38,799 bases of DNA from an uncultured Bacteroidales bacterium (GTDB taxonomy: Bacteria; Bacteroidota; Bacteroidia; Bacteroidales; UBA932): assembly GCA_946055165.1 (NCBI GenBank), contig CAMGFA010000019.1:1-38799 (forward strand), read 5' to 3'. The notes under the pieces were generated by a model. It worked only from the letters and a program-made list of their open reading frames with translations, searched no databases and was not told the DNA's origin. A program made the translations under genes and the position numbers. Of this stretch, positions 26,990 to 35,367 are shown one piece after another. Numbering within the stretch: the first letter of the stretch is position 1; each line of letters opens with the position of its first letter.

Positions 26990-28597
26990 ATGAATACAAA
27001 ATATATCTTCGTTACCGGAGGCGTGGCCTCCTCCCTGGGAAAGGGAATTATTGCAGCCTCTCTTGCCAAACTGCTTCAGGCAAGGGGTCTGAGAGTTACC
27101 ATTCAGAAATTCGACCCCTACCTCAACATAGACCCCGGAACGCTCAACCCTTACGAGCACGGCGAGTGCTATGTTACCGACGACGGCGCAGAAACCGACC
27201 TCGACCTCGGACACTATGAGCGCTTTTTGGGAGTGAGCACTTCCAAGGCAAACAATGTGACCACGGGCAAAATCTACAATACCGTGATCACCAAGGAGCG
27301 CGAAGGCGCCTATCTTGGCAAGACGGTGCAGATTATCCCGCACATTACCGACGAAATCAAACGCCGCATGCTGCTTTTGGGCAAAAGCGGAAAGTTCGAC
27401 ATCATAATTACCGAAATTGGAGGCACCGTGGGCGATATGGAGTCCCAGCCTTTCGTGGAGGCCGTGCGCCAGTTACAGTGGGAACTTCCTGAAGAGGACT
27501 GCATGACCATTCACCTCACTCTGGTACCCTTCCTGAGTGCAGCGAAAGAACTCAAGACCAAGCCTACCCAGCACTCCGTGCAGCTGCTCCAGCAGTCGGG
27601 TGTACATCCCGACATCATTGTCTGCCGCACAGAGCACCCTCTGGGAGCCGACATACGCCGCAAAGTGGCCCAGTTCTGCAACGTAAAACCGGGACACGTA
27701 ATTCAGTCCATGGACGAAAACAGCATCTACAAGGTTCCTCTCCGCATGCAGGAGGAAAAACTCGACGAACTTGTAGCGAAACATCTGCATATCGAGAATC
27801 TGCCCGAACCTGAACTCAGCTCATGGATTGAGTTCATCAACAAACTCGAGAACCCGAAAAAAGAGGTGGACATTGCCCTGGTGGGCAAATACGTGGAGCT
27901 GCAGGATGCCTACAAGTCCATTCTCGAAAGTTTCGTTCATGCCGGAGCCGCCAACGAGTGCAAGGTCCATGTCCATACCATCTCCTCCGAAAAGCTCAGC
28001 GAACAGAACATAGCTGAAAAACTTGGCGGAATGAGCGGCATACTTGTGGCGCCGGGTTTCGGAGTAAGAGGTCTCGAAGGCAAAATCCTGGCAGTAAAAT
28101 ACGCCCGCGAGCAGGGCATCCCTTTCTTCGGCATCTGCCTCGGAATGCAGATGTGCGTAGTGGAGTTCGCCCGCAACGTACTGGGCTACAGCACGGCCGC
28201 ATCGTCCGAAGAAGACCCTAAAACAGACTTCCCTGTGATCGACCTTATGGAAGACCAGAAATCCACCACCATAAAGGGCGGAACAATGAGGCTGGGAGCC
28301 TATGAGTGCAAGCTCGAGAAAGGCAGCCTCATCCACAGCATCTACGGAAGCGAAATCATAAGCGAAAGGCATAGGCACCGCTACGAATTCAACTCCAGCT
28401 ATCTGCCGGAATTCGAGAAGGCGGGACTGGTGGCAACCGGACGCAATCCGCAGACAGGCCTGGTGGAAGTGGTGGAACTTCCTTCACACCCCTTCTTCGT
28501 GGGAGTGCAGTTCCATCCGGAGTTCAAGAGCACGCCTGAGCATCCTCAGCCAATCTTCAAAGCCTTCGTGGCAGCTGCCCTGAAACACAAACAATAA
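26990..28597 (+). CDS. pyrG: CTP synthase
   Basis: 535 residues, full length. The N-terminal amidoligase domain begins YIFVTGGVASSLGKGI (P-loop) and includes the conserved GGTVGDMES. The C-terminal class I glutaminase domain has nucleophile C383 in GICLGMQ and the His-Glu pair in VQFHPEFKS. It makes CTP from UTP, ATP and glutamine. It starts 13 bases after the ROK regulator gene and is probably co-transcribed with it, an odd pairing with no obvious functional logic. It ends at a bidirectional terminator shared with the convergent nucleotidase. Confidence 0.98.
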   Translation: MNTKYIFVTGGVASSLGKGIIAASLAKLLQARGLRVTIQKFDPYLNIDPGTLNPYEHGECYVTDDGAETDLDLGHYERFLGVSTSKANNVTTGKIYNTVITKEREGAYLGKTVQIIPHITDEIKRRMLLLGKSGKFDIIITEIGGTVGDMESQPFVEAVRQLQWELPEEDCMTIHLTLVPFLSAAKELKTKPTQHSVQLLQQSGVHPDIIVCRTEHPLGADIRRKVAQFCNVKPGHVIQSMDENSIYKVPLRMQEEKLDELVAKHLHIENLPEPELSSWIEFINKLENPKKEVDIALVGKYVELQDAYKSILESFVHAGAANECKVHVHTISSEKLSEQNIAEKLGGMSGILVAPGFGVRGLEGKILAVKYAREQGIPFFGICLGMQMCVVEFARNVLGYSTAASSEEDPKTDFPVIDLMEDQKSTTIKGGTMRLGAYECKLEKGSLIHSIYGSEIISERHRHRYEFNSSYLPEFEKAGLVATGRNPQTGLVEVVELPSHPFFVGVQFHPEFKSTPEHPQPIFKAFVAAALKHKQ

Positions 28598-28629
28598 AAA
28601 ATGTGAGGCTATTCGCCCCACATTTTTTT
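28596..28629. terminator. Bidirectional intrinsic terminator between pyrG and the nucleotidase
   Basis: AAAAAATGTG (28596-28605) pairs with CACATTTTTT (28619-28628), with an inner GGC/GCC around TATTC. T-runs result on both strands. The hairpin contains the TAG stop of the minus-strand gene and overlaps the pyrG TAA. Confidence 0.88.
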
Positions 28630-30333
28630 GTAGTCCTCTTCGAGCAGTCGCTCCGCCTTTTCCCGCGGCACAAAATGCCATTCGCCAAGACGGCTGCAAT
28701 CGTTGATATCGGCCTCCCCTATACTGCCCTTTTCCAGCAGCAGGGCCCTTATGAGTTCGCGGATTTCCGGATAGCGGGCCACAACCCTCTCCTCGAGAAC
28801 AGGATGGTCCAGCCCGGCCCCCTTCTGCATAAGTTCTCCGCCTCCTGTTGCACGATAGGAAGTCATTGCAACATTATAGAAGGTATCGGGCTCGAAAGGA
28901 GTGCCGTCGGCAAGGGAGATAATCTCAATCCTGCTGCCTGCAGGAGCGTCGATGTTCACGTTGTAGATGAGTCCGGCGCAGGAGTCGAAATTGTACGATG
29001 CCTCCCTGAAAGACCACCTTTCTGCTCCACTCCTTTCATCGGAACGGTTCTGGATATTGAGAATGTGTTCCGAAGAGTCCTCGCTCAGCCAGAGGGAGTA
29101 GGAGTATTCCAGATAATTCTTGATTTCGCGGCCGCTCATCCTCATTACAAAGAGCTGGTTCTCAAAAGGATATATAGAGAAAAGATCGTTGACTTTCACA
29201 GAACCTGCAGCAATGCGGGTATTGGCATTGAGAGGAGCGGCAAAGGAAAGCCGGGCTCCTTCCACTGAAAGTTGGACGCTGTGGATGAGATTGATGTAAG
29301 GGCACATTCCCTTGAACGATTCCCTTGAAAGCAAAGGCAGTTCGACTTTTCCCACCTCCTGCAGTGTATAGGCCGTAACAGCCTCTACATCAGGGGCAAA
29401 AGCTTCCTTCATTTCGGCATCGACCTTGTTCTTGTCGAGTTTGTGGACATAGGCGTCGAGGCTCTTGCCCTTGCGGGAAAAACTTACCTCAACCCTACCC
29501 ACTGCTGCAGCCCTGGCACCGCCGTTCACATAGACGCAGTCGCCATGGCGCTCCACATAGGACCTGTGGTCGTGGGCCCCCACTATCACATCCACGCCCT
29601 TGAGGGAATAGAGAAGGTCCAGGGCCTGGTTCTCGAGCTGGCTTCCGTCACCCTTGCCCGAGCCGCTGTGCACCACCACAATCACCAGATCGGGCCGGCA
29701 CTGCCTGCGCACCTCGTCCACCTTTTCCTGCACACAGTCCGTAAGGCTGAGGAAATCGAGTCCGGTCCAGAGATATTCAGGCAGCCAGCTCTTGATATTG
29801 GCATTGTCAAAGCCCAGAACAGCGATTTTCTTTCCACTTTTTTTAATCAGGGTCCAGGAAGGCAGATAGGCGCTGCCGTCGGCCTCATTGACGATATTTC
29901 CGGCCAGAACAGGTATTCCTCTCGCCTGGAGTTGGGCTGTAACCCTGTCATACACGGCGTGTCCGGTCTCGATGTCGTGGTTGCCCAAGGTCACGGCATC
30001 GTAGCCCATACAGGCTGCAATGCGGGGATAGACGTGTTCGCTTTCAGTATCCACAAAATTGTAATAGTAGGAGGCATTGTCGCCCTGAAGGATGTCTCCG
30101 GCGTCGAGAAGCAGCACATTTTCGCTGCCGCAGGCCTGCCTGAGACTGTCCACATAGCACTTCACCGACATGAGGGAGTTCTTCTTGCGGGAAGAGGTGT
30201 AGGTGTCGTCGAAAAAGCAGCCGTGAACATCTCCCGTTGTTACAATCTGGATCTTCTTTTCACGGGCACAAAGGGCCTGTCCGGCCATAAGGAGAAGGAC
30301 CGGAAGGAGGATTCTGAAATTCTTTCTGTTCAT
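28609..30333 (-). CDS. Secreted 5'-nucleotidase / cyclic-nucleotide phosphodiesterase (UshA family)
   Basis: 574 residues with a signal peptide (MNRKNFRILLPVLLLMAGQALCA). The metallophosphoesterase domain shows the two-metal site: D35 and H37 in GDVHG, D80 in DAGDILQGDN, N118-H119 in GNHD, H222 in VVHSGSG, H254/H256 in GAHDHR. The 5_nucleotid_C substrate domain covers about 330-540. Expected role: dephosphorylation of nucleotides or 2',3'-cyclic nucleotides in the periplasm for salvage. Substrate specificity is not decidable. Convergent with pyrG; upstream is the L31 gene, separated by a hairpin terminator. Confidence 0.9.
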   Translation of the reverse strand: MNRKNFRILLPVLLLMAGQALCAREKKIQIVTTGDVHGCFFDDTYTSSRKKNSLMSVKCYVDSLRQACGSENVLLLDAGDILQGDNASYYYNFVDTESEHVYPRIAACMGYDAVTLGNHDIETGHAVYDRVTAQLQARGIPVLAGNIVNEADGSAYLPSWTLIKKSGKKIAVLGFDNANIKSWLPEYLWTGLDFLSLTDCVQEKVDEVRRQCRPDLVIVVVHSGSGKGDGSQLENQALDLLYSLKGVDVIVGAHDHRSYVERHGDCVYVNGGARAAAVGRVEVSFSRKGKSLDAYVHKLDKNKVDAEMKEAFAPDVEAVTAYTLQEVGKVELPLLSRESFKGMCPYINLIHSVQLSVEGARLSFAAPLNANTRIAAGSVKVNDLFSIYPFENQLFVMRMSGREIKNYLEYSYSLWLSEDSSEHILNIQNRSDERSGAERWSFREASYNFDSCAGLIYNVNIDAPAGSRIEIISLADGTPFEPDTFYNVAMTSYRATGGGELMQKGAGLDHPVLEERVVARYPEIRELIRALLLEKGSIGEADINDCSRLGEWHFVPREKAERLLEEDYKKMWGE

Positions 30334-30348
30334 ATTGGCTTCGTATTG

Positions 30349-30378
30349 AAGAAATAAAGGCAGGCTGAACGCCTGCCT
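30349..30378 (-). terminator. Hairpin after the L31 gene
   Basis: AGGCAGGC (30358-30365) pairs with GCCTGCCT (30371-30378) around TGAAC. On the minus strand the stem is followed by TTTATTTCTTC, a modest U-rich tail. It fits termination or attenuation between L31 and the nucleotidase gene. Confidence 0.6.
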
Positions 30379-30399
30379 CCATATACCTTGAGAGAAGTA

Positions 30400-30651
30400 T
30401 TACTTCTTTCTTGACTTGTAACGCTGGTAGAACTGATCGACGCGTCCTGCGGTATCGACAATCTTGGTTTTGCCGGTGTAGTAAGGGTGGGAGGTGTTGG
30501 AAATCTCGACCTTGATTACCGGGTACTCAACGCCATCTACAACGATGGTCTCCTTTGTGTTTGCGCAAGAGCGGGTGATGAACACATCACCATTCGACAT
30601 ATCCTTGAAAGCTACAAGTCGGTAGGTTTCGGGATGGATTCCTGTTTTCAT
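30400..30651 (-). CDS. rpmE2: 50S ribosomal protein L31, type B
   Basis: 83 residues, beginning MKTGIHPETYRLVAFKDMSN and containing the SNTSHPYYTGK block conserved in L31. The zinc-binding CxxC of type A is absent (the single Cys is in RSCANTKE), and the length of 83 fits the zinc-independent type B form, the common one in Bacteroidota. A well-formed promoter lies upstream and a hairpin follows, so it is probably monocistronic. Divergent from glmM. Confidence 0.95.
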   Translation of the reverse strand: MKTGIHPETYRLVAFKDMSNGDVFITRSCANTKETIVVDGVEYPVIKVEISNTSHPYYTGKTKIVDTAGRVDQFYQRYKSRKK

Positions 30652-30679
30652 ATTTACACTAGTGTTTTAAAAAATCGTG

Positions 30680-30711
30680 CAAATATAGAGATTTAATTAC
30701 GAAAAAGCAAA
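30680..30711 (-). promoter_or_regulatory. Promoter of the L31 gene
   Basis: On the minus strand TTTG (30711-30708) is followed after 20 bases by TATATTTG (30687-30680), a full match to the Bacteroidota consensus TTTG-N19/20-TAnnTTTG. Predicted transcript start near 30674, leaving a leader of about 20 bases. Confidence 0.7.
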
Positions 30712-30714
30712 AAA

Positions 30715-30746
30715 TGTGTATAATTGAACATAATTTAGTATTTTTG
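30715..30746 (+). promoter_or_regulatory. Candidate promoter of glmM with little or no leader
   Basis: TGTG (one mismatch to TTTG) at 30715-30718, 20 bases, then TATTTTTG at 30739-30746. The glmM ATG is at 30753, about where transcription would start, so the mRNA may be leaderless or nearly so. Confidence 0.45.
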
Positions 30747-30752
30747 TGTGTT

Positions 30753-32171
30753 ATGACACTAATCAAATCTATTTCGGGCATCCGTGGTACCATCGGCGGC
30801 CCTGCAGGCGAAGGCCTCACCCCTGTGGACATAGTTAAATTCACCTATGCATATTGCGCCACACTCCCTGGACGCAAGCCCCAAAGCAACGGGAGCAAGT
30901 ACAAGATAGTAGTAGGACGCGACGCCCGTCTGAGCGGCGAAATGGTTGAGCAGCTGGTATGCGGCACCCTTGTAGCCTGCGGAGTGGACGTGGTAAAAGC
31001 CGGCTTTGCCAGCACCCCTACCACCGAACTTGCAGTAAAGTTCGCCGATGCCGACGGCGGAATAATCATCACTGCTTCTCACAACCCGCGCCAGTGGAAC
31101 GCCCTCAAGCTCCTCAACGAGGAGGGAGAGTTCCTCACTGCAGCCCAGGGACAGGAAATCCTCGAGCTTGCCGAGAGGGAGGATTTCGGCTTTGCTCCGG
31201 TCGATGAGCTCGGCCATATCGAAGAGCACGACTTCACCGACCAGCATATCGATGCAGTCCTTGCACTCGAAGCTGTTGATGCCCCTGCCATCCGCGAAGC
31301 CCATTTCACCGTGGCTCTCGACGCCATCAACTCCGTGGGAAGCATCATCATGCCAAGACTTCTCGAAAGACTGGGTGTCAAATGCATTACTCTCAACGGA
31401 GAGCCTACCGGCGACTTTGCCCACAATCCTGAACCGCTGCCAAAGAACCTTGTGGACTTGAGCAAAGCTGTGGTTGACAATGGCGCAGCTCTCGGAATCA
31501 GCGTGGACCCGGACGTGGACCGTCTGGCCTTCATCTGCGAGAACGGCGAGCCTTTTGTGGAGGAATACACCCTCGTAAGCGTTGCCGATTATCTTCTCGA
31601 AAGAGCTGAAAAACAGGGAGTAAGCCCAAGAAATACGGTTTCCAACCTCTCTTCCAGCCGCGCCCTCAGGGACGTTACTGAAAAACACGGAGGCACATAT
31701 TACGCAGCAGCCGTAGGAGAAGTCAACGTTACCACCAAAATGCACGAGGTCAAGGCCCTTATCGGCGGCGAAGGCAACGGAGGAGTGATCTACCCTGCCT
31801 CCCACTGCGGACGTGACGCAATGGTGGGAACCGCCCTCTTCCTCAGCCATCTTGCCCACAAGAAATGCACTGCAAGCGAGCTCAAGGCAAGCCTTCCTCA
31901 ATATCACATTGCCAAGAACAGGATTGACCTTTCAGACAACTCCATCATCGACAGCATACTCAACCAGCTCAAGGAGCACTTCAAAAACGAGAAGATCAAC
32001 ACCATCGACGGTGTGAAAATCGATTTTGAGGCCGAGCGCAAATGGGTTCATCTCAGAAAGAGCAACACCGAACCTATCATCCGCGTTTATAGCGAAGCTC
32101 CAAGTTGTGAAGAGGCCGAAGCCCTTGGCAACGAGGTAGTTGAACTTGCAAAGAAAATAATGGCAGAATAA
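30753..32171 (+). CDS. glmM: Phosphoglucosamine mutase-type phosphohexomutase
   Basis: 472 residues from ATG 30753; the frame stays open upstream, but the family begins at TLIKSISGIRGTIGG. The active-site phosphoserine loop TASHNPRQWN has Ser 109, the metal loop reads DPDVDRLAF, the sugar loop GGEGNGG, and the phosphate loop KSNTEPIIR. It converts glucosamine-6-P to glucosamine-1-P for UDP-GlcNAc and hence peptidoglycan and LPS. The GEGNGG form is typical of the GlmM-like class in Bacteroidota. Related phosphomannomutases cannot be fully excluded. Its TAA overlaps the ATG of the NamZ-like gene by one base. Confidence 0.87.
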   Translation: MTLIKSISGIRGTIGGPAGEGLTPVDIVKFTYAYCATLPGRKPQSNGSKYKIVVGRDARLSGEMVEQLVCGTLVACGVDVVKAGFASTPTTELAVKFADADGGIIITASHNPRQWNALKLLNEEGEFLTAAQGQEILELAEREDFGFAPVDELGHIEEHDFTDQHIDAVLALEAVDAPAIREAHFTVALDAINSVGSIIMPRLLERLGVKCITLNGEPTGDFAHNPEPLPKNLVDLSKAVVDNGAALGISVDPDVDRLAFICENGEPFVEEYTLVSVADYLLERAEKQGVSPRNTVSNLSSSRALRDVTEKHGGTYYAAAVGEVNVTTKMHEVKALIGGEGNGGVIYPASHCGRDAMVGTALFLSHLAHKKCTASELKASLPQYHIAKNRIDLSDNSIIDSILNQLKEHFKNEKINTIDGVKIDFEAERKWVHLRKSNTEPIIRVYSEAPSCEEAEALGNEVVELAKKIMAE

Positions 32172-33235
32172 TGTTTTCCTTCCGGACCAGCCCGATTGAG
32201 GACCAGCTCGACAAAAGCCTGCTTCAGGGCCAGGTGGGCTGTTTCTGCACGCAGAACAGCTTCGACACCGCAAAGCAGCGCTATGTATGGGAGATTTTCA
32301 AGCAGCGGGGCAACCTCGCCGCCCTTTTTCTCCCTGCCCAGGGCGAGCTGGACCCTCAGACCAGCCACATAGAATTTTCCCAGGAACAGATGGAGGGTCT
32401 CGATGCCATCGTAGTGGAAATCCAGGATGTCGGAGTGCGCTACTTCAACTACACCCGCGACGTGATGAGGCTGCTCAGCACCAGGGCCAGAATGGAAGAC
32501 GGCCCTGCCATCTACATCATAGACCATTACAATCCCATAGGCAGGATTGTGGAAGGCAGCATGCCGGCAATAGAATCGGACATCTGGACTCCCAAAGTGG
32601 CCCACAGGCACGGCCTCAGCCTGGCGGAACTCTGCAACCTTTACTGCAACGAAATCAACGCCCAGTTCCCTCTGCACGTTATTTCGGCCGACTGCAACCG
32701 CTCCCGCCTGGACATAATGCCTTGGGTGATAGCCCCTTCATCGGACCTGCCGGGAATGTTCTCCGCCCTTATGTACAGCGGCGGCGGGCTCTGGAACAAC
32801 AGCAGCATAAGCCCCGCCATAGGCACGGCCAGGCCATACGAATGCATCGGCGCGCCATGGATAAAGAACGGCGATGCCGACAAGCTCCCATGCCCCGAAG
32901 GCGTGATAATGCGGCCCTGCAGTTTCATCCCGTCGGCCGGCCGCTACAAGAACGAGCGTTGCGAGGGCTACCAGATCATCCTCAAGCCGCAGGCCCAGTA
33001 CCACAGCCTGCTGCACACGCTTGAGCTTATGGGCTATTTCCGCGAGCGCTACTCCCGCTTCGAGCTCTTTGAGCAGCTGTTTGTGAAAGTGGCCGATCCG
33101 GTACTGAGCGAATATCTCAAAGGCGGAATAAGTTTCGACATAGTTCAGGAGCACATAAAAGCCGAAGAACAGAAGTACATCCGCAAGGCCAAGCGCTTCA
33201 TTCTTTACGACGATGCTCCATTCAGGATAAAGTAA
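32171..33235 (+). CDS. DUF1343 / NamZ-like protein, probably cytosolic and divergent
   Basis: 354 residues matching the DUF1343 family (exo-beta-N-acetylmuramidase NamZ, GH171): QDVGVRYFNYT at 85-95, DHYNPIGRIVEG around 118-130, HGLSLAELCNLY, and GLWNNSSISPAIGTARPYE followed by IGAPW. Two departures stand out. There is no signal peptide, and the PEHG segment, which in the family carries the proposed catalytic Glu, reads PAQG at 55-58; the following family-typical Gly/Asp-rich stretch is also replaced. I infer altered or lost hydrolase activity. The glmM stop overlaps its start, and glpA follows 12 bases later, so it lies in a run joining amino-sugar and glycerol-3-P genes. Confidence 0.75.
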   Translation: MFSFRTSPIEDQLDKSLLQGQVGCFCTQNSFDTAKQRYVWEIFKQRGNLAALFLPAQGELDPQTSHIEFSQEQMEGLDAIVVEIQDVGVRYFNYTRDVMRLLSTRARMEDGPAIYIIDHYNPIGRIVEGSMPAIESDIWTPKVAHRHGLSLAELCNLYCNEINAQFPLHVISADCNRSRLDIMPWVIAPSSDLPGMFSALMYSGGGLWNNSSISPAIGTARPYECIGAPWIKNGDADKLPCPEGVIMRPCSFIPSAGRYKNERCEGYQIILKPQAQYHSLLHTLELMGYFRERYSRFELFEQLFVKVADPVLSEYLKGGISFDIVQEHIKAEEQKYIRKAKRFILYDDAPFRIK

Positions 33236-33247
33236 GCACACACTTTT

Positions 33248-34840
33248 ATGAAAGATTACGATGTTATTGTCATCGGTGGCGGAATCACCGGAGCAGGAGT
33301 GGCCCGCGACTGCGCCATCAGAGGTCTGAGAACCCTGCTGGTGGAGCGCGCGGACATAAGCGAAGGCGCATCGGGCCGCAACCACGGACTCCTGCACAGC
33401 GGGGCCAGATACGCCGTGAACGATTCGGAATCGGCCCGGGAGTGCATCAAGGAGAACCTCATCCTCCGCAGAGTGGCCGCCCACTGCATTGAGCAGACGG
33501 AAGGGCTTTTCATCTCCCTGCCCGAAGACGACCCGGCCTACAGGGACAATTTCGTGGAGCAGTGCGGAAAGGCCGGCATCAGGACCCAAGTTCTGAGCCC
33601 GGCACAGGCCCTTGCGCTCGAGCCCAACATCAACCCCGAGCTCACGGGAGCAGTGAAGGTGCCCGATGCCGCCGTGGACCCTTTCAGGCTGGTATCGGCC
33701 AATATCCTCGATGCAAGACTCCACGGAGCCGACATCCTCACCCGCTGCGAAGTGCTGGACCTCATAAAGGAGAACGTGACCGTTATGGGCGTGAAAATCA
33801 AGGATATGAGCACTGGCGAAATCCGGAAGATACACTCCCACTACGTAATCAACGCCGCCGGAATCTGGGGCGCGCACATTGCCCGGATGGCTGGCGTGGA
33901 GATTTCAATGCTGCCGTCGAAGGGCGCGCTGCTGGTCTTCGGCCACAGAGTCTGCAACATGGTAATCAACCGCTGCCGCAAACCGGGCAACGCCGACATC
34001 CTGGTGCCGGGAGAGGTGGTTAGCGTGATAGGAACCACATCGGACAAGGTGCCTTTCGAGCAGTGCGACCGGATGAGCGTGAGCCGCGCGGAAGTGGAGC
34101 TCCTGCTCAACGAAGGTGCCAAATTGGTACCGTCGCTGCGCAACACCCGCATCATCCGCGCCTACGCCGGAGTACGTCCTCTGGTATCGGACGATTCCGA
34201 CCCGAGCGGACGCAGCGTAAGCCGCGGAATTGTGCTTCTCGACCACAGCAGCCGTGACGGAGTGCGCGGATTCATAAGCATCACTGGAGGCAAGCTCACC
34301 TCCTATCGCCTTATGGCTGAGATGACTGCAGACCTGGTATGCAAAAAACTCAGCATAGACAAGCCTTGCCGCACTGCAGAGCTCCCGCTTCCGGGATCGG
34401 ACAATGCAAAGACAAAATGCAGCAGCCTTGTGATGAAGGCCGCCGAAAAACGCGAGGGCAGCGAAGTGAACAGAATGAGTTTCGAAGGCAAGGGCAATGA
34501 ACTGGTCTGCGAATGTGAAATGGTGGGCCGGGCCGAAATAGAATACGCTGTCAAAGAATTGGGTGTAAGGACTTTGGACGATTTGCGCCGCCGCACCCGA
34601 GTGGGAATGGGCCCTTGCCAGAGTTCCTGCTGTCTGGACAAGGCTGCCATGGTTCTGGCAGAAATTCTCATCGCAGAAAAACTCTCATCCGAAAGCGGAG
34701 CCGGGGAACTGGCCGCCGCACTCAAGAAAGAATTCCTTCAGGAGCGCTGGACCGGCATCGTCCCTGTATGCTGGGGAGAGCAGATGGCCCAGGCCGAATA
34801 CCTTAGAAACAAATACGGAAAATGCGATTCGACTATATAA
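33248..34840 (+). CDS. glpA: Anaerobic glycerol-3-phosphate dehydrogenase subunit A
   Basis: 530-residue FAD enzyme oxidising glycerol-3-P to dihydroxyacetone phosphate. FAD motif GGGITGAG at 10-17, the GASGRNHGLLHSGARYA segment of the G3P oxidase family, and GVRPLV and ITGGKLTSYR near the substrate site. A BFD-like 2Fe-2S domain at the C-terminus has Cys 421, 423, 457 and 462 (CEC ... CQSSCC), which marks GlpA rather than aerobic GlpD. Part of a glpA-glpB-glpC-glpT run. Its stop overlaps the glpB start by 19 bases. Confidence 0.93.
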   Translation: MKDYDVIVIGGGITGAGVARDCAIRGLRTLLVERADISEGASGRNHGLLHSGARYAVNDSESARECIKENLILRRVAAHCIEQTEGLFISLPEDDPAYRDNFVEQCGKAGIRTQVLSPAQALALEPNINPELTGAVKVPDAAVDPFRLVSANILDARLHGADILTRCEVLDLIKENVTVMGVKIKDMSTGEIRKIHSHYVINAAGIWGAHIARMAGVEISMLPSKGALLVFGHRVCNMVINRCRKPGNADILVPGEVVSVIGTTSDKVPFEQCDRMSVSRAEVELLLNEGAKLVPSLRNTRIIRAYAGVRPLVSDDSDPSGRSVSRGIVLLDHSSRDGVRGFISITGGKLTSYRLMAEMTADLVCKKLSIDKPCRTAELPLPGSDNAKTKCSSLVMKAAEKREGSEVNRMSFEGKGNELVCECEMVGRAEIEYAVKELGVRTLDDLRRRTRVGMGPCQSSCCLDKAAMVLAEILIAEKLSSESGAGELAAALKKEFLQERWTGIVPVCWGEQMAQAEYLRNKYGKCDSTI

Positions 34841-35367
34841 TAATAGGAGGCGGGCAAGGCGATGCCCTGCTCGGCCGGGAGCTCCTTTCCAAGGGAAAAA
34901 GCTGCGCACTCATCTGCCAGGGACGGCAAAGCGGCGACAACAGCCGTGAAGCCTTCCGCAAGGCCGGAGGATGCCTTTTTATGGGCGATTCCGTGGACAA
35001 AGTGTTCTACAGCGAAGACGGCAGCCGCATAGAAGCCCTGTGCACAGAGAATCTGGGCAGCGGCAGCCTTCTGGTGGCCGATACCTACATCCTCTGCAGC
35101 GGCCGATTCTTCACCCGCGGACTCTGCAGCGATATGGACAAGGTTTACGAGCCTGTCTTCGGTGCAGACGTGCAGTTTGAGGCCGATCCCTCCCTCTGGT
35201 GCAGAAGCGACTTTTTCTGCAGGCAGCCTTTCGAGGACTTCGGCCTTGTATGCGACGAAGGCTTCCACGCCCTCAAAAACGGAAAACAAATTGAAAACCT
35301 GATTGTTGCGGGAGACATCCTCTGCAACGGTCAAAACAATATCGAGAGCCTATGCAAGAGTCTTTGA
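34822..35367 (+). CDS. glpB: Miniature anaerobic glycerol-3-phosphate dehydrogenase subunit B
   Basis: 181 residues where GlpB is normally about 420. The N-terminus MRFDYIIIGGG matches GlpB, and from about 46 on the sequence follows the C-terminal half of the family: GGCLFMGDSVDK, LCSGRFFTRGL (91-101), VYEPVFGADV, RSDFFCRQPFEDFG, ENLIVAGDIL. The intervening roughly 240 residues are missing without a frameshift, and the dinucleotide motif GGGLAG-like is altered to GGGQGDA. It overlaps glpA by 19 and glpC by 16 bases, so it is still translated as part of the complex. It probably keeps a structural role between GlpA and GlpC; flavin binding is doubtful. The comparison with E. coli GlpB is from memory. 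Confidence 0.75.
   Translation: MRFDYIIIGGGQGDALLGRELLSKGKSCALICQGRQSGDNSREAFRKAGGCLFMGDSVDKVFYSEDGSRIEALCTENLGSGSLLVADTYILCSGRFFTRGLCSDMDKVYEPVFGADVQFEADPSLWCRSDFFCRQPFEDFGLVCDEGFHALKNGKQIENLIVAGDILCNGQNNIESLCKSL

Noticed and set aside
34822..35367. Frameshifted or pseudogenised glpB
   Set aside because: The short frame is continuous, overlaps both neighbours in proper phase and keeps conserved C-terminal motifs. An in-frame internal deletion explains it better.
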